64,000 nucleotides of DNA from Bradyrhizobium prioriisuperbiae. Lineage in GTDB: Bacteria; Pseudomonadota; Alphaproteobacteria; Rhizobiales; Xanthobacteraceae. Below the pieces are notes generated by a model that ran no database searches, was not told the DNA's origin, and saw nothing but the letters and a program-made list of their open reading frames with translations. How positions within the stretch are numbered: the first letter of the stretch is position 1; each line of letters starts with the position of its first letter. Below are positions 10,019 through 20,061 of the stretch, one piece after another. Location: NCBI RefSeq assembly GCF_032397745.1, contig NZ_CP135921.1, positions 6,746,501 to 6,810,500 on the forward strand, written 5' to 3'. A program made the position numbers and the translations under genes.

Positions 10019-10267
10019 ATGGCGGCAGACCGCGCACAAAACCTTCAAGATACTTTTCTCAATCATGTCCGTAAGACAAAAACACCACTGACGATCTTTC
10101 TGGTGAACGGCGTCAAGTTGCAGGGAATTGTCACCTGGTTCGACAATTTCTGTCTGCTGCTGCGGCGCGACGGCCATTCGCAGCTTGTCTATAAGCATGC
10201 GATTTCGACCATCATGCCGGGTGCACCGATCCAGTTGTTCGAAGGTGGCGAGGACGCACCAGCTTGA
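10019..10267 (+). CDS. hfq: RNA chaperone Hfq
   Basis: The 82-residue protein is a complete Sm-fold Hfq, which forms a hexameric ring that pairs small RNAs with mRNAs. Sm1 is seen in [20 protein letters not shown] and Sm2 in [10 protein letters not shown], where the usual YKHAIST is intact. In Azorhizobium and Rhodobacter the homologue (nrfA) lies at this same place after ntrYX and is needed for NifA synthesis. ATG at 10019 follows AAGGCTGCGAGATAAGAAA; an open frame from 9893 has no family similarity. hflX begins 11 bp after the stop, so the two are probably one operon. Confidence 0.97.
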   Translation: MAADRAQNLQDTFLNHVRKTKTPLTIFLVNGVKLQGIVTWFDNFCLLLRRDGHSQLVYKHAISTIMPGAPIQLFEGGEDAPA

Positions 10268-10278
10268 GATCGAACTGA

Positions 10279-11664
10279 TTGGAACCCCGGCGGATTGACG
10301 GGGCCGCCGACCGTCCAAGGTCGGCAGGCGAAGCAACGGGGCGGGTGATTGTCATCGGCCCCTATTTGCGAATGCGGCGGAGTGATCCCGATCCGCAATC
10401 GCCTCACCATGGCACGCGCGACATCGAGGCTCGTCTCGAAGAGGCGGTCGGGCTTGCACGCGCGATCGACCTCACCGTGGCCGAGGCCATCATTGCGCCG
10501 ATTGGCCAGATCCGTCCCGCAACCTATCTCGGCAAGGGCAAAGTCGAGGAGATCGTCGCTCTCGTGCGTGCGCATCACGCCGATCTCGTGGTGATGGATT
10601 GCGCGCTATCGCCGATCCAGCAGCGCAATCTCGAGAAGGAATGGAATGCCAAGGTCCTGGACCGGACCGGACTGATCCTCGAGATCTTCGGACGCCGCGC
10701 CAAGACCAAGGAAGGCGCGCTGCAGGTCGAACTCGCGCATCTCAACTATCAGCGCAGCCGGCTGGTGCGATCCTGGACCCATCTTGAGCGGCAACGCGGC
10801 GGTTTCGGATTCCTTGGCGGGCCGGGTGAAACCCAGATCGAAGCCGATCGCCGCTTGATCGGCGATCGCATTGCGCGGCTGGAAGCTGAGATCAAGAAGG
10901 TCCAGGCCACCCGCAGACTGCATCGTGCGGGGCGGCAGCGCGTGCCCTATCGCGTGGTCGCGCTGGTCGGCTACACCAACGCCGGCAAATCCACCCTGTT
11001 CAACCGCCTGACACGCGCCGACGTGCAGGCTGCCGACATGCTGTTTGCCACGCTCGATCCGACCCTGCGCGCGCTCACACTGCCGCACGGCGGCAAGGCG
11101 ATGCTGTCCGACACCGTGGGATTCATTTCCGACCTGCCGACGATGCTGGTGGCCGCCTTTCGCGCGACACTGGAGGAAGTTCTGGAAGCCGACGTCATCC
11201 TGCATGTGCGCGATATCTCGCATGAGGACGCGGACGCCCAGCAGCGCGACGTCGACGCGATCCTGCAACAGCTTGGCATCGATCCGGAAGCCGGCGATCG
11301 TATCCTGGAAGTCTGGAACAAGATCGATCGTTTCAGCGAAGAAGAGCGCGCCAATCTCGCCAACATCGCGGCGCGCCGCCCGTCGACGCGTCCCTGCCTG
11401 CTGGTCTCGGCCGAAACCGGCGAAGGCGTCGATGCGCTGCTGTCGGCGATTGAGGAGCGGCTGGCCGCGACGCGGATCACGCTCGATCTGTCGATTGACG
11501 CCTCCGATGGGGCCGGTGTCAGCTGGCTGCACCGCAATGCCGAAGTGCTGGACAAGCGCCTGGAGGATGGCACGTACGCCATGACGGTGCGGGTCGACGA
11601 AACCCGCCGCGATACCGTGATCCACCGCTTCGGCGCGGCGGTGCGCGATCCGGACGCTGGCTGA
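10279..11664 (+). CDS. hflX: Ribosome-associated GTPase HflX
   Basis: HflX splits stalled or heat-damaged ribosomes. The N-terminal HflX domain covers about residues 25-200 (TYLGKGKVEEI, DRTGLILEIFGRRAKTKEG, RGGFGFLGGPGETQIE). The G domain follows with G1 GYTNAGKS, G3 DTVGFISDLP, G4 NKID and the G5 region VSAETG. The start appears to be TTG at 10279, 11 bp behind hfq; no in-frame ATG lies before the conserved GRVIVIGPYLR segment, although ATG 10372 could serve if that segment is dispensable. Pairing with hfq is conserved across proteobacteria. Confidence 0.93.
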   Translation: MEPRRIDGAADRPRSAGEATGRVIVIGPYLRMRRSDPDPQSPHHGTRDIEARLEEAVGLARAIDLTVAEAIIAPIGQIRPATYLGKGKVEEIVALVRAHHADLVVMDCALSPIQQRNLEKEWNAKVLDRTGLILEIFGRRAKTKEGALQVELAHLNYQRSRLVRSWTHLERQRGGFGFLGGPGETQIEADRRLIGDRIARLEAEIKKVQATRRLHRAGRQRVPYRVVALVGYTNAGKSTLFNRLTRADVQAADMLFATLDPTLRALTLPHGGKAMLSDTVGFISDLPTMLVAAFRATLEEVLEADVILHVRDISHEDADAQQRDVDAILQQLGIDPEAGDRILEVWNKIDRFSEEERANLANIAARRPSTRPCLLVSAETGEGVDALLSAIEERLAATRITLDLSIDASDGAGVSWLHRNAEVLDKRLEDGTYAMTVRVDETRRDTVIHRFGAAVRDPDAG

Positions 11665-11670
11665 TCATCG

Positions 11671-11777
11671 CAGCAGAGCGTTTTCGAGCGAAGTGGATAC
11701 CGGTTCGCGTGAAGAAAACGCGTCAAACAAGAGTCTAAAGCTTCCGTTCCGATTCTATCGGAACGGAAGCTTTAGAC
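11671..11777. repeat. Intergenic repeat typical of Bradyrhizobium/Rhodopseudomonas with a perfect 21-bp inverted repeat
   Basis: Two nested palindromes fill the gap after hflX. The first has arms GCGTTTTC (11678-11685) and GAAAACGC (11714-11721) around GAAGTGGATACCGGTTCGCG. The second is a perfect inverted repeat of 21 bp (11733-11753 and 11757-11777) with a 3-nt loop, built around AAGCTTCCGTTCCGAT. I recall the first block as a very common intergenic repeat in this family; copy number cannot be checked here. The second hairpin sits between convergent hflX and the TSUP gene and could act as a bidirectional transcription stop, though no T-run follows. Confidence 0.75.
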
Positions 11778-11779
11778 GG

Positions 11780-12568
11780 CTACATCAACGCGCGGAACGC
11801 CATGTAGAGCGCCATCGCGCCGATGAACAGGAACGACAGCCGCCGCAGGTTTGCCTCGGGGATGCGATTTGCGAACTGCGCGCCGATCAAGGTGCCGGCC
11901 CACAACCCGGCGACGATCCCCGCGACAATGATCCAGGAGATGTTCCAGCCCTGCCGGATATAGATCCACGCCGCGGGCAGGGTCAGTGGCAGGGCTGTCA
12001 CTGCCAGGCTGAAGGCCTGGGCGCGATGCTGCGGAAGGTGCAGCACAGCCGTCATCAGCGCGGCGATGGCAAGCCCGCCGCCGATGCCCAGAAATCCCGA
12101 TGACAGGCCACCCACGGCCCCGATCGCGATCAGGGCGCTCCAGTGCGCCGGCGTACCGATAGCCGCGGCCGGCGAATTGTCGTTGTGCGCACGGCGCCGG
12201 CGGCTGACGACCATCAGTACCATCAGCAGCACGAGATACGCGACGAAGCTCCAGCGCAGTGCCCGATCGGGCACACCGCCCGCAGCCAGCGCCCCGAGGA
12301 CGCCCCCCACGGCAAAGCCCGCACCGAGATAACCCACCCAGCGCCAGGAGACGTCATGGCCGTGACGGGCATAATTGCGGACGCCCGACAGGCTGGCGGG
12401 AAACACCTGCGCCAGCAGCGACAGGCCCTGTGCCGCGTGCTGTTCGCGGCCGAGAAGGAGAATCAGCAGCGGAACGAGGATGCCGCCGCTGGTCACGCCC
12501 AGCAGGCCCGAAACAAACCCGCCCAAAAGCCCGGTCAGCAGGCTGCCGAGCAGTTCATTCATCAGCAT
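11780..12568 (-). CDS. Sulfite exporter TauE/SafE (TSUP) family membrane permease
   Basis: About 262 residues with roughly eight hydrophobic segments in two repeats. Each half has the family's glycine-rich signature: GFVSGLLGVTSGGILVPLL near residue 17 and GGLSSGFLGIGGGLAIAAL near residue 135. TSUP proteins move sulfur oxyanions, sulfoacetate or other organic anions across the inner membrane. Substrate cannot be read from sequence. Start is ATG 12568 (MLMNELLG) or 12562; neither has a strong ribosome site. The TAG stop lies 3 bp beyond the perfect inverted repeat. Confidence 0.85.
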   Translation of the reverse strand: MLMNELLGSLLTGLLGGFVSGLLGVTSGGILVPLLILLLGREQHAAQGLSLLAQVFPASLSGVRNYARHGHDVSWRWVGYLGAGFAVGGVLGALAAGGVPDRALRWSFVAYLVLLMVLMVVSRRRRAHNDNSPAAAIGTPAHWSALIAIGAVGGLSSGFLGIGGGLAIAALMTAVLHLPQHRAQAFSLAVTALPLTLPAAWIYIRQGWNISWIIVAGIVAGLWAGTLIGAQFANRIPEANLRRLSFLFIGAMALYMAFRALM

Positions 12569-12724
12569 GGGGGGAGGTGCTTTCCCGTGAATGACGATCC
12601 GGTGACCGGAATACCCGCCATTCCGTAACGCATTGCGCGGGTTTCGGGAACAGGAAGACTTGACCCAATTTTTCAGCCCGCTATCTGATCCCGGCATGTC
12701 TAAATCCCGCTTGAGGAGAGCTCT

Positions 12725-14161
12725 GTGACGTATTCCAATGTTTTGCTGTTTATCGACGGAAAATGGCGCGGGGGCTCCTCGGGCAAGACCATTCCGGTGC
12801 TTGATCCCGCGACCGAAGAGACCATCGGCACCGTGGCGCATGCCGATATTGCCGATCTCGACGAAGCGCTCGCCGCCGCTGATCGCGGCTTCAAGCAGTG
12901 GCGCGCGGTCTCTCCGTTCGATCGCGCCAAGGTGATGCAGAAGGCGGCAGCGCTGATGCGCGAGCGTGCCGACCTCATCGCGCCCTTGATGGTGCAGGAG
13001 CAGGGCAAGACCCTGGTCGAAGCCAAGATGGAAACGATGGCGTCCGCCGACATCATCGAATGGTTCGCCGAGGAAGGCCGCCGTGCGTATGGCCGCATCA
13101 TCCCGGCCCGGCTGCCCGGCGTCTATCAGATGGCGATCAAGGAGCCGGTCGGTCCGGTTGCCGCGTTTACGCCCTGGAATTTCCCGATCAACCAGGTGGT
13201 GCGCAAGCTGTCGGCGGCACTGGCGTCGGGCTGCTCGATCATCGTCAAGGCGCCGGAAGAGACCCCGGCCTCGCCGGCCGAACTGATCCGTGCCTTTGTC
13301 GATGCCGGCGTTCCCTCGGGCGTGATCAATCTCGTGTACGGCGTGCCGTCGGAGATTTCGCAGTATCTCATTCCGCACCCGATCGTCCGCAAGATTTCCT
13401 TCACCGGCTCGACCAATGTCGGCAAGCAGCTCGCTGGGCTGGCCGGCCAGCACATGAAGCGGGTGACCATGGAATTGGGCGGTCATGCGCCGGCCATCGT
13501 GTTCGACGATGCCGACGTCGAGTCGGCCGCGAAGATCCTCAGCGCTGCCAAGTATCGCAACGCCGGCCAGGTCTGCATCTCGCCGACGCGCTTCCTGGTG
13601 CAGAAGGGCGTCTACAAGCAGTTCATCGAAAAGTTCACCGACGGCGCCAAGGCGATCAAAGTCGGCAACGGCATGGACAAGGACAGCCGGATGGGCGCGC
13701 TGGCCAATCCGCGCCGCGTCAATGCCATCGAGGAGATGGTGCAGGACGCCAAGGCGAAGGGCGCGACCATCACCGCCGGCGGCCACCGCATCGGCAACAA
13801 GGGCTATTTCTTCGAGCCGACGGTCGTGACCGACGTGCCGAAGGATGCGCGCGCCATGAACGAGGAGCCGTTCGGGCCGCTGGCGCTGATCTCGCCTTTC
13901 TCGACCTTCGATGAAGTGGCGAGCGAAGCCAACCGGTTGCCGTTTGGTCTGGCGTCCTACGCCTTCACCAGCTCGACCAAGACCGCGACCGCGATCGGCT
14001 CGGCCATCGAAAGCGGCATGGTCTCGATCAACAGCTTCGGGCTGGCGCTGCCGGAGGTGCCGTTCGGCGGCATCAAGGATTCCGGTTACGGTTCGGAGGG
14101 TGGCACCGAGGCGATGGAAGGTTATCTCAATACCAAGTTCATCACCCAGACCGGCGTTTGA
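12725..14161 (+). CDS. NAD-dependent aldehyde dehydrogenase, succinate-semialdehyde dehydrogenase type
   Basis: A 478-residue ALDH superfamily protein with [12 protein letters not shown] (substrate and NAD site), FTGSTNVGK, the general base Glu250 in MELGGHAP and nucleophile Cys284 in [10 protein letters not shown]. The pattern and length fit the SSADH/GabD class, which oxidises succinate semialdehyde to succinate, but related semialdehyde dehydrogenases (for example for 2-oxoglutarate semialdehyde) cannot be excluded. The start is GTG 12725 behind a GAGGAGAG ribosome site. It stands alone, divergent from the TSUP gene, and ends at a good hairpin terminator, so it is probably monocistronic. 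Confidence 0.88.
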   Translation: MTYSNVLLFIDGKWRGGSSGKTIPVLDPATEETIGTVAHADIADLDEALAAADRGFKQWRAVSPFDRAKVMQKAAALMRERADLIAPLMVQEQGKTLVEAKMETMASADIIEWFAEEGRRAYGRIIPARLPGVYQMAIKEPVGPVAAFTPWNFPINQVVRKLSAALASGCSIIVKAPEETPASPAELIRAFVDAGVPSGVINLVYGVPSEISQYLIPHPIVRKISFTGSTNVGKQLAGLAGQHMKRVTMELGGHAPAIVFDDADVESAAKILSAAKYRNAGQVCISPTRFLVQKGVYKQFIEKFTDGAKAIKVGNGMDKDSRMGALANPRRVNAIEEMVQDAKAKGATITAGGHRIGNKGYFFEPTVVTDVPKDARAMNEEPFGPLALISPFSTFDEVASEANRLPFGLASYAFTSSTKTATAIGSAIESGMVSINSFGLALPEVPFGGIKDSGYGSEGGTEAMEGYLNTKFITQTGV

Positions 14162-14198
14162 TCACGCCGAGAACGGCCTGAACCGAAACATCAAGGAG

Positions 14199-14227
14199 GC
14201 GGCGGAAACTATTCCGCCGCTTCTTTT
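14199..14227 (+). terminator. Hairpin terminator after the aldehyde dehydrogenase, overlapping the mazG end
   Basis: Arms GCGGCGGAA (14199-14207) and TTCCGCCGC (14212-14220) pair perfectly over a 4-nt loop and are followed by TTCTTTT. The right arm also encodes the last residues of the convergent mazG gene, so one hairpin may serve both strands. Confidence 0.75.
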
Positions 14228-15030
14228 GTTTTCGCCTCGTTCCAGAGCGAATCCATCTCGTCGAGCGACGCGTTGCCCATCGCCACACCACGCGCCGCCA
14301 GCGTGCGCTCGATATAGGCGAAGCGGCGTTCGAACTTGGTGTTGGTGTTGCGCAGCGACGTTTCCGGATCGGCGCCGACATGGCGCGCCAGATTGACCAG
14401 CGCAAACAGCAGGTCGCCGGTCTCGGCTGCAACCTCGCTCATGTCGCCCTGGTCGAGCGCCGCCTCGATCTCGTCGGCCTCTTCACGGATCTTGCTCAGC
14501 ACGGCGCGCGGATCATTCCAGTCGAACCCGACAGTCGAGGCCTTGCGCTGCAGTTCGAGCGCACGCGTCAGCGCCGGCATCCCGGCCTTGACGCCGGACA
14601 GCAGCGAGGAGGGCGCCGGCTCGCCCGGATGGCGGGCGGCGCGCTCCGCCTTCTCCTCGGCCTTGATGCGATCCCAGTTCCCTTTGACCTCGACGGGACT
14701 GAGCTTGCCCGCCTTGTCGCCGAACACATGCGGGTGGCGGCGGATCATCTTGCGGGAGATGGCCTCCACCACGTCGCCGAATGCGAAGGCATTCTGCTCC
14801 TGCGCCATGCGAGCGTGGAACACGACCTGCAGCAACAGGTCGCCGAGCTCGTCCTTGAGGTCTTCGAGATCATGGCGCGCGATCGCATCGGCCACCTCGT
14901 AGGCTTCCTCGATGGCATAGGGAGCGATGGTCGCGAAATCCTGCTCCAGGTCCCATGGGCAGCCGGTCACGGGGGTGCGCAATTTGGCCATGATGTCGAT
15001 GAGACGGTCGATGTCGCGGGAAGGGGTCAT
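14209..15030 (-). CDS. mazG: Nucleoside triphosphate pyrophosphohydrolase MazG
   Basis: This 273-residue protein has two tandem MazG all-alpha NTP-PPase domains. The first contains [10 protein letters not shown] and the metal-binding pair [10 protein letters not shown] and [13 protein letters not shown]. The second contains [17 protein letters not shown] and [15 protein letters not shown]. MazG hydrolyses non-canonical and excess NTPs and lowers ppGpp-dependent stress signalling in Escherichia coli. I chose ATG 15030 ([10 protein letters not shown]); upstream codons have no family similarity. Convergent with the dehydrogenase gene and divergent from queC. Confidence 0.93.
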   Translation of the reverse strand: MTPSRDIDRLIDIMAKLRTPVTGCPWDLEQDFATIAPYAIEEAYEVADAIARHDLEDLKDELGDLLLQVVFHARMAQEQNAFAFGDVVEAISRKMIRRHPHVFGDKAGKLSPVEVKGNWDRIKAEEKAERAARHPGEPAPSSLLSGVKAGMPALTRALELQRKASTVGFDWNDPRAVLSKIREEADEIEAALDQGDMSEVAAETGDLLFALVNLARHVGADPETSLRNTNTKFERRFAYIERTLAARGVAMGNASLDEMDSLWNEAKTKEAAE

Positions 15031-15153
15031 GAGGCACCACGGGCAGGGGAGGGATCGGCCCTGTATGCCGGATTCAGCCCCGTCGGCCAATCGCCGCATT
15101 TTCGGCCGCACAACCGGATTCCACTGGCGCGAAAAATGCTCTATGGCCACGGC

Positions 15154-15882
15154 ATGACCGATCAAACCGCCGACATATCCGCGCTGGTGCTGTTTTCAGG
15201 TGGGCAGGATTCCGCCACCTGTCTGGCCTGGGCGCTGGCGCGGTTTTCCCATGTCGAAACCCTCGGCTTTTCCTATGGCCAGCGCCATATCGTCGAGCTC
15301 GCCTGCCGGGAGGCGTTGATCGCAGGCATGGCGTCGCTGCGGCCGGACTGGGCCACAAAACTGGGCGAGGCTCACACCCTCGATATCCCGACCTTGTCGG
15401 CCATTTCCGACACCGCGCTGACCCGCGACATGGCGATCGAGATGGGGGCGGACGGCCTGCCCAACACCTTCGTGCCCGGGCGCAACCTGGTCTTCCTGAC
15501 GTTCGCGGCAGCGCTGGCCTACCGGCGCGGCATCACTCATATCGTCGGCGGCATGTGCGAGACCGACTATTCCGGCTATCCGGATTGCCGCGACGACACC
15601 ATCAAGGCGCTCAACACCGCGCTCAACCTGGGCATGGCCCGTCCGTTCGAACTGCACACGCCGCTGATGTGGCTCGACAAGGCCGCAACATGGTCGCTTG
15701 CCCATGACCTCGGCGGCGAGACTTTGATCGATCTGATCCGCGATCAGTCCCACACCTGCTATCTGGGCGAGCGCGGCGAACGGCATGACTGGGGTTATGG
15801 CTGCGGCGAATGCCCGGCCTGCCAACTTCGGGCCAGGGGCTGGTCTGGTTATGTCGCAACCCGGTCGAAGGCCACGCCATGA
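15154..15882 (+). CDS. queC: 7-cyano-7-deazaguanine (preQ0) synthase QueC
   Basis: QueC converts carboxy-deazaguanine to preQ0 using ATP and ammonia, in queuosine biosynthesis. The PP-loop ATPase motif [12 protein letters not shown] starts near residue 13. Conserved [10 protein letters not shown] and [16 protein letters not shown] segments follow, and the C-terminal zinc site is provided by Cys residues in HTCYLGE and [14 protein letters not shown] 15154 is preferred; ATG 15136 is an alternative. The TGA overlaps the next gene's ATG. Co-occurrence with a putative precursor transporter strengthens the pathway assignment. Confidence 0.95.
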   Translation: MTDQTADISALVLFSGGQDSATCLAWALARFSHVETLGFSYGQRHIVELACREALIAGMASLRPDWATKLGEAHTLDIPTLSAISDTALTRDMAIEMGADGLPNTFVPGRNLVFLTFAAALAYRRGITHIVGGMCETDYSGYPDCRDDTIKALNTALNLGMARPFELHTPLMWLDKAATWSLAHDLGGETLIDLIRDQSHTCYLGERGERHDWGYGCGECPACQLRARGWSGYVATRSKATP

Positions 15883-16439
15883 CCATCGATCGCCAACGTC
15901 ACATCGAAGGCGCGCTGTTCCTGGTCGCCTACATTGCCTGCATTCCGGCGGCCAACTGGCTGATCCAGCATGTCGGCACCATCTGCCCGCCGAATGCACC
16001 GTGCCTCATTCCCGTTGCGCCAGGCGGCATCATGGCGCCGAGTGGCGTGCTGATGGTTGGGCTTGCGCTGGTGCTGCGGGATCTGGTGCAGCGCCGTCTC
16101 GGCACGGCGTTCGGATTGGGCGCCATCGCGGTCGGGGCCGTGATCTCGGCGGCCGTGGCACCGCCATCGCTGGTATTCGCCTCCACGATTGCGTTCCTGA
16201 TCTCCGAGATGACTGACTTCGCTGTTTACACACCGCTGCAGCAGCGTGGCCTCGTGCTTGCCGTGCTGGCCAGCAGCGTGGTCGGCCTGCTCGCCGACTC
16301 CCTGCTGTTTCTCTGGCTGGCATTCGGCAGCCTGGATTTTCTGGGCGGCCAGATCATCGGCAAGGCGCTGATGGTGCTCGTGACCCTGCCGGCGATCCAC
16401 TGGCTGCGCCGGCGCGATGCAAGACTGAAGCTCGCGTAG
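15879..16439 (+). CDS. Queuosine-precursor transporter family protein (VUT/YhhQ family)
   Basis: A 186-residue integral membrane protein with about six hydrophobic helices. VUT-family features are [17 protein letters not shown] near the start, the Arg/Asp-containing [14 protein letters not shown], and [16 protein letters not shown]. Family members such as YhhQ import preQ0/preQ1. The gene overlaps queC by ATGA (15879-15882), so the two are translated together and probably act in the same salvage and synthesis route. An open frame from 15810 extends into queC and was not used. Confidence 0.85.
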   Translation: MTIDRQRHIEGALFLVAYIACIPAANWLIQHVGTICPPNAPCLIPVAPGGIMAPSGVLMVGLALVLRDLVQRRLGTAFGLGAIAVGAVISAAVAPPSLVFASTIAFLISEMTDFAVYTPLQQRGLVLAVLASSVVGLLADSLLFLWLAFGSLDFLGGQIIGKALMVLVTLPAIHWLRRRDARLKLA

Positions 16440-16442
16440 AGC

Positions 16443-17339
16443 TCAGGCAAGCGTCTGCCCGGTCAGGCGCTCCAGCGCTTCCCGATACTTTTCGCCGGTC
16501 CTCGTTACAACGTCGTCGGGCAGCTTCGGCGCCGGCGGCTCTTTTTTCCACGGCTGGGTTTCCAGCCAGTCGCGCACGAACTGCTTGTCGAACGATGGCG
16601 GGTTGGTGCCGACCTGATATTGGTCCGCCGGCCAGAACCGCGAAGAATCCGCAGTCAGCACCTCGTCCATCAGATACAGCGTACCGGCCTCGTCCAGGCC
16701 GAATTCAAACTTGGTGTCGGCGATGATGATGTCGCGGGTGGCCGCATAGTCGGCGGCTTCCTTGTACAGCCGGATGGAAATGTCGCGGATACGAGCAGAG
16801 AGCTCCGCGCCGATGCGATGCTCCATCTCGGCATAGGTGATGTTCTCGTCGTGATGACCCATTTCGGCCTTGGCCGCCGGGGTGAAAATCGGCTCCGGCA
16901 GCTTTTGTGCGTTCTGCAGGCCCGCGGGCAGTTGCACGCCGCACACCGCCCCCGTGGCCTGATAGTCCTTCCAGCCGCTGCCGGCGAGATAGCCGCGCAC
17001 CACGGCCTCGACCAGGATCGGCTGCAACCGCTTCACCACCACGGCGCGTCCCCTGACTTGCTCGGCTTCGTCGGCCGCTACGACCGTTTCCGGGGCGATG
17101 CCAGTCAGGTGATTGGGCACCACATGCTTGAGCTTCTCGAACCAAAAATTGGCCATCTGGTTCAGCACACGGCCCTTGGCCGGGATCGGCTCGCCCATGA
17201 TGACGTCGAAGGCCGACAGGCGGTCGGTGGTGACGATCAGCAACTGGTCGCTGCCGACCGCGTAGTTGTCGCGGACCTTGCCACGGCCGAGCAGGGGCAG
17301 GGACTGGAGCGTGGATTCGTAGAGCGACGGCATCGGCAT
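16443..17339 (-). CDS. purC: Phosphoribosylaminoimidazole-succinocarboxamide synthase
   Basis: PurC (SAICAR synthetase) adds aspartate to CAIR in de novo purine synthesis. Conserved blocks are GRGKVRDNY near residue 18, [51 protein letters not shown] and [13 protein letters not shown] with [14 protein letters not shown]. At about 298 residues it is the longer type. Start is ATG 17339 ([10 protein letters not shown]) or 17333; the frame further upstream has no similarity. The gene is convergent with the transporter gene, leaving only 3 bp between stops, so no separate terminator fits. Confidence 0.95.
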   Translation of the reverse strand: MPMPSLYESTLQSLPLLGRGKVRDNYAVGSDQLLIVTTDRLSAFDVIMGEPIPAKGRVLNQMANFWFEKLKHVVPNHLTGIAPETVVAADEAEQVRGRAVVVKRLQPILVEAVVRGYLAGSGWKDYQATGAVCGVQLPAGLQNAQKLPEPIFTPAAKAEMGHHDENITYAEMEHRIGAELSARIRDISIRLYKEAADYAATRDIIIADTKFEFGLDEAGTLYLMDEVLTADSSRFWPADQYQVGTNPPSFDKQFVRDWLETQPWKKEPPAPKLPDDVVTRTGEKYREALERLTGQTLA

Positions 17340-17489
17340 GTGGCTGAACTCGAAGGCAGAGGGGCGAAAGAGGCACCATAAATCATACGATTGGAGGGGC
17401 CTACAACACCTTGCAACGCTTTGGGGGATGAACGCGGGGATGGCCTCGCGCAATTGTGGTGAAGCGACTGCTCCGACCTGTGAGATATG

Positions 17490-17518
17490 TTGCATACTGA
17501 ATGCCAAATTGCATACTG
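17490..17518 (+). promoter_or_regulatory. Direct repeat TTGCATACTG upstream of the gamma-glutamyltransferase-like gene
   Basis: Two identical 10-bp copies, TTGCATACTG at 17490-17499 and 17509-17518, lie 19 bp apart and end 7 bp before the ATG. The core resembles half-sites used by GntR-type regulators (T-GTATAC-A like), but no GntR gene is in the window. A site this close to the start would block initiation when bound. Regulatory role is inference. Confidence 0.4.
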
Positions 17519-17524
17519 GATCCC

Positions 17525-19330
17525 ATGAGCAACATAAATCCCAATCCGTTCACCACCCGTCCCGAAATCGAAGGCACGTTCGGGGTGGTCACCTCGACCC
17601 ACTGGATCGCCACTGCCGTCGGCATGGCCATGCTGGAAAAGGGCGGCAATGCCTTCGATGCGGGTGTTGCCACGGCGTTCACGCTGCAGGTGGTGGAACC
17701 GCATCTGAACGGTCCGGGCGGCGACGTGCCCATTATTGTCCATGACACCAAGCGCGGGCGCACAGAGGTGATCTGCGGCCAGGGGCCGGCGCCGGCCGGC
17801 GCCACCATCGCGCATTATCGTGCCGAAGGCCTCGACATGGTCCCTGGAACCGGCCTGCTGGCCGCCTGCGTGCCCGGCACGTTCGAAGCCTGGATGCTGT
17901 TGCTGCGCGACTACGGCACGGTCCGGTTGCGCGATGTGCTGGAGCCGGCGATCGGTTATGCGCGCAATGGCTATCCACTGGTCGAGCGCGCATCCGCGAC
18001 CATCGCGACCGTCGAGCAGCTGTTTCGCCAGCATTGGCCGACCTCGGCGGCTGTCTATCTGCCCAACGGCGCGGTGCCCGAACCCGGCACGCTGTTCACC
18101 AACACGGTGCTGGCCGACACCTATGCCCGGATCCTCGAGGAGGCCGAAAGCGTCGGCGGCGACCGCGTCGCGCAGATCGAGCGCGCGCGCAAGAGCTGGT
18201 CGCAGGGCTTTGTGGCCGAGGCGATCGACCGGTTCTGCCGGACACAGCCGGTGATGGATGTCAGTGGCGCGCCGCATCGCGGCGTGCTGCGCGGCGACGA
18301 CATGGCGCGCTGGCAGGCCCATGTCGAAGCGCCACTCACCTACGACTATGGCCGCTACACGGTCTGCAAGGCCGGCGCCTGGAGCCAGGGCCCGGTGATG
18401 CTGCAGCAGTTGGCGCTGTTGAAGGGGTTCGATCTGGACGGACTCGATCCGGCCGGACCCGATTTTATCCATCTGCAGACCGAATGCGCCAAGCTTGCCT
18501 ACGCCGATCGCGATACCTTCTACGGCGATCCGGATTTCAGCGATGTGCCGATGTCGGTGCTGCTGTCCGATGCCTACAACAACGAACGCCGCAAACTGAT
18601 TTCCACACAAACCGCCTCGCTCGATTATCGCCCGGGCTCGGTCGAGGGCTTCGGAGCGGTCGTCAAGCTGCGGCGTGCGGAAGAAGGGCGCACCGCCGTC
18701 GGTGCGATGGGGGCGGGCGAGCCGACCGTCGGCCGCATGGGCGAAGTCAATGGCGACACCGTGCATTTCGACATCATCGATCGCGACGGCAACATGCTCT
18801 CGGCAACGCCGTCGGGTGGTTGGCTGCAATCCTCGCCGGTGATCCCGGAGATCGGGTTCTGCCTCGGCAGCCGTGCGCAGATGTTCTGGCTGGAGGAAAA
18901 TCATCCGGCGGCCCTGGCGCCCGGGCGGCGGCCGCGCACCACACTGAGCCCAACCATGGCGCATCGTGACGGCGAACCGTATCTCGCCTGGGGATCGCCC
19001 GGCGGCGACCAGCAGGACCAATGGATCACGCAGTTCTTCCTGCGCCACGTTCATGCCGGCATGAATCTGCAGGAAGCGATCGACGCACCGGCCTGGCACT
19101 CGGAGCATTTCCCGATTTCATTCTGGCCGCGCACGGCGCGCCCGGGCGTGCTGGTGGTTGAAAGCCGCGTTCCGAAGGCGGCGACCGAAGAACTCATCCG
19201 ACGCGGCCACATCATCGAGACCGGGCCGGGCTGGTCCGAAGGCCGGCTGACAGCGGCGTCGCGGGTCGGCCGCAGGCGCCGCGCGGCTGCCAATCCGCGC
19301 GGCATGCAAGGCTACGCGGCCGGGCGATAG
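17525..19330 (+). CDS. Gamma-glutamyltransferase-like Ntn hydrolase
   Basis: A 601-residue member of the gamma-glutamyltranspeptidase superfamily, self-processing enzymes that cleave gamma-glutamyl amides such as glutathione. The N-terminal signature [25 protein letters not shown] and the NGPGGD segment are typical. The autocatalytic Thr is probably Thr412 in [16 protein letters not shown], replacing the usual TTH with [25 protein letters not shown] forms the substrate loop. No signal peptide is visible, so a cytosolic enzyme is likely. ATG 17525 (MSNINPN) is preferred over 17501. It is followed after 12 bp by a DUF1028 gene and then an oligopeptide importer, suggesting use of imported gamma-glutamyl or modified peptides. 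Confidence 0.85.
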   Translation: MSNINPNPFTTRPEIEGTFGVVTSTHWIATAVGMAMLEKGGNAFDAGVATAFTLQVVEPHLNGPGGDVPIIVHDTKRGRTEVICGQGPAPAGATIAHYRAEGLDMVPGTGLLAACVPGTFEAWMLLLRDYGTVRLRDVLEPAIGYARNGYPLVERASATIATVEQLFRQHWPTSAAVYLPNGAVPEPGTLFTNTVLADTYARILEEAESVGGDRVAQIERARKSWSQGFVAEAIDRFCRTQPVMDVSGAPHRGVLRGDDMARWQAHVEAPLTYDYGRYTVCKAGAWSQGPVMLQQLALLKGFDLDGLDPAGPDFIHLQTECAKLAYADRDTFYGDPDFSDVPMSVLLSDAYNNERRKLISTQTASLDYRPGSVEGFGAVVKLRRAEEGRTAVGAMGAGEPTVGRMGEVNGDTVHFDIIDRDGNMLSATPSGGWLQSSPVIPEIGFCLGSRAQMFWLEENHPAALAPGRRPRTTLSPTMAHRDGEPYLAWGSPGGDQQDQWITQFFLRHVHAGMNLQEAIDAPAWHSEHFPISFWPRTARPGVLVVESRVPKAATEELIRRGHIIETGPGWSEGRLTAASRVGRRRRAAANPRGMQGYAAGR

Positions 19331-19342
19331 GGAGAGCTTCCG

Positions 19343-20053
19343 ATGACGTGGTCGATCATTGCCAGAGACCACGACACCGGGCGGTTGGCCGTTGCCGTCG
19401 CCACAAAGTTCTTCGCCGTGGGAGCGCGCGTACCGTTCATTGCCGCCGGCGTCGGCGCCATCGCGACCCAGGCACTGACCAATTCGTTTTACGGCGTCAA
19501 CGGCCTGGCGCTGCTGGGCGATGGTCTTTCGCCCGATGAGGTCGTCACGCGGCTGATCGCGGAGGATGCGGGCCGCGATCATCGTCAGCTTCATATGATG
19601 GACGCATCCGGCCGAATCGCCGCCCACACCGGCGCCGTATGCGTGGACTGGTGCGGTCATCTCGCCGGTGACGGCTTCTCGGTGGCCGGCAATATGCTGA
19701 CCGGCGCACGGGTGATCGAGGCGACCGCCACAACCTATGCGGACAACAGATCCTTGCCGTTTGCCCGGCGGCTGATTGCGGCGATGCGCGCCGGCGAGGC
19801 AGCCGGCGGCGACAAACGCGGCAAACAGTCCGCGGCGCTGCTGATCCATGGTGTGGAGCAATGGTCCGATCTCGATCTGCGCGTCGACGATCATGTTGAT
19901 CCGCTGGCCGAGCTCGAACGCCTGGAACGGGTCAGCCGGGAGCGCTGGGAGCATTTTCGCCGATTTCTGCCGGGGCGTGCTGATCCTATCGGCGTCACCG
20001 ATCGTGCGGTCATCGACGCCGGTATCGCGGCATCGCTTGCGAACGACTCATGA
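19343..20053 (+). CDS. DUF1028 (Ntn-hydrolase-like) protein
   Basis: The 236-residue protein matches the DUF1028 pattern: MTWSIIARDHDTGRLAVAVATKFFAVGARVPF... then GVGAIATQALTNSFYG, LLGDGLSP, a DHRQLHMMDASG block and GNMLTG. The fold is related to Ntn hydrolases, but no catalytic activity has been firmly assigned to the family. It follows the gamma-glutamyltransferase-like gene by 12 bp with a GGGAGAG ribosome site, so the pair is almost certainly one transcript. In this context a peptidase or amidohydrolase role in peptide use is plausible, not shown. Confidence 0.88.
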   Translation: MTWSIIARDHDTGRLAVAVATKFFAVGARVPFIAAGVGAIATQALTNSFYGVNGLALLGDGLSPDEVVTRLIAEDAGRDHRQLHMMDASGRIAAHTGAVCVDWCGHLAGDGFSVAGNMLTGARVIEATATTYADNRSLPFARRLIAAMRAGEAAGGDKRGKQSAALLIHGVEQWSDLDLRVDDHVDPLAELERLERVSRERWEHFRRFLPGRADPIGVTDRAVIDAGIAASLANDS

Positions 20054-20061
20054 TCCCGACA

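Noticed and set aside
12569..13786. Upstream extension of the TSUP permease frame
   Set aside because: This part is antisense to the aldehyde dehydrogenase; the permease similarity begins only at MLMNELLG (12568).
15031..15153. preQ1-type riboswitch before queC
   Set aside because: The 123-bp gap shows neither the compact pseudoknot pattern nor the conserved A-rich tail of preQ1 riboswitches.
17237..19108. Long minus-strand frame of over 600 codons opposite the gamma-glutamyltransferase-like gene
   Set aside because: It is antisense to a well-conserved enzyme, has His/Arg-rich shadow composition and no recognisable domain.
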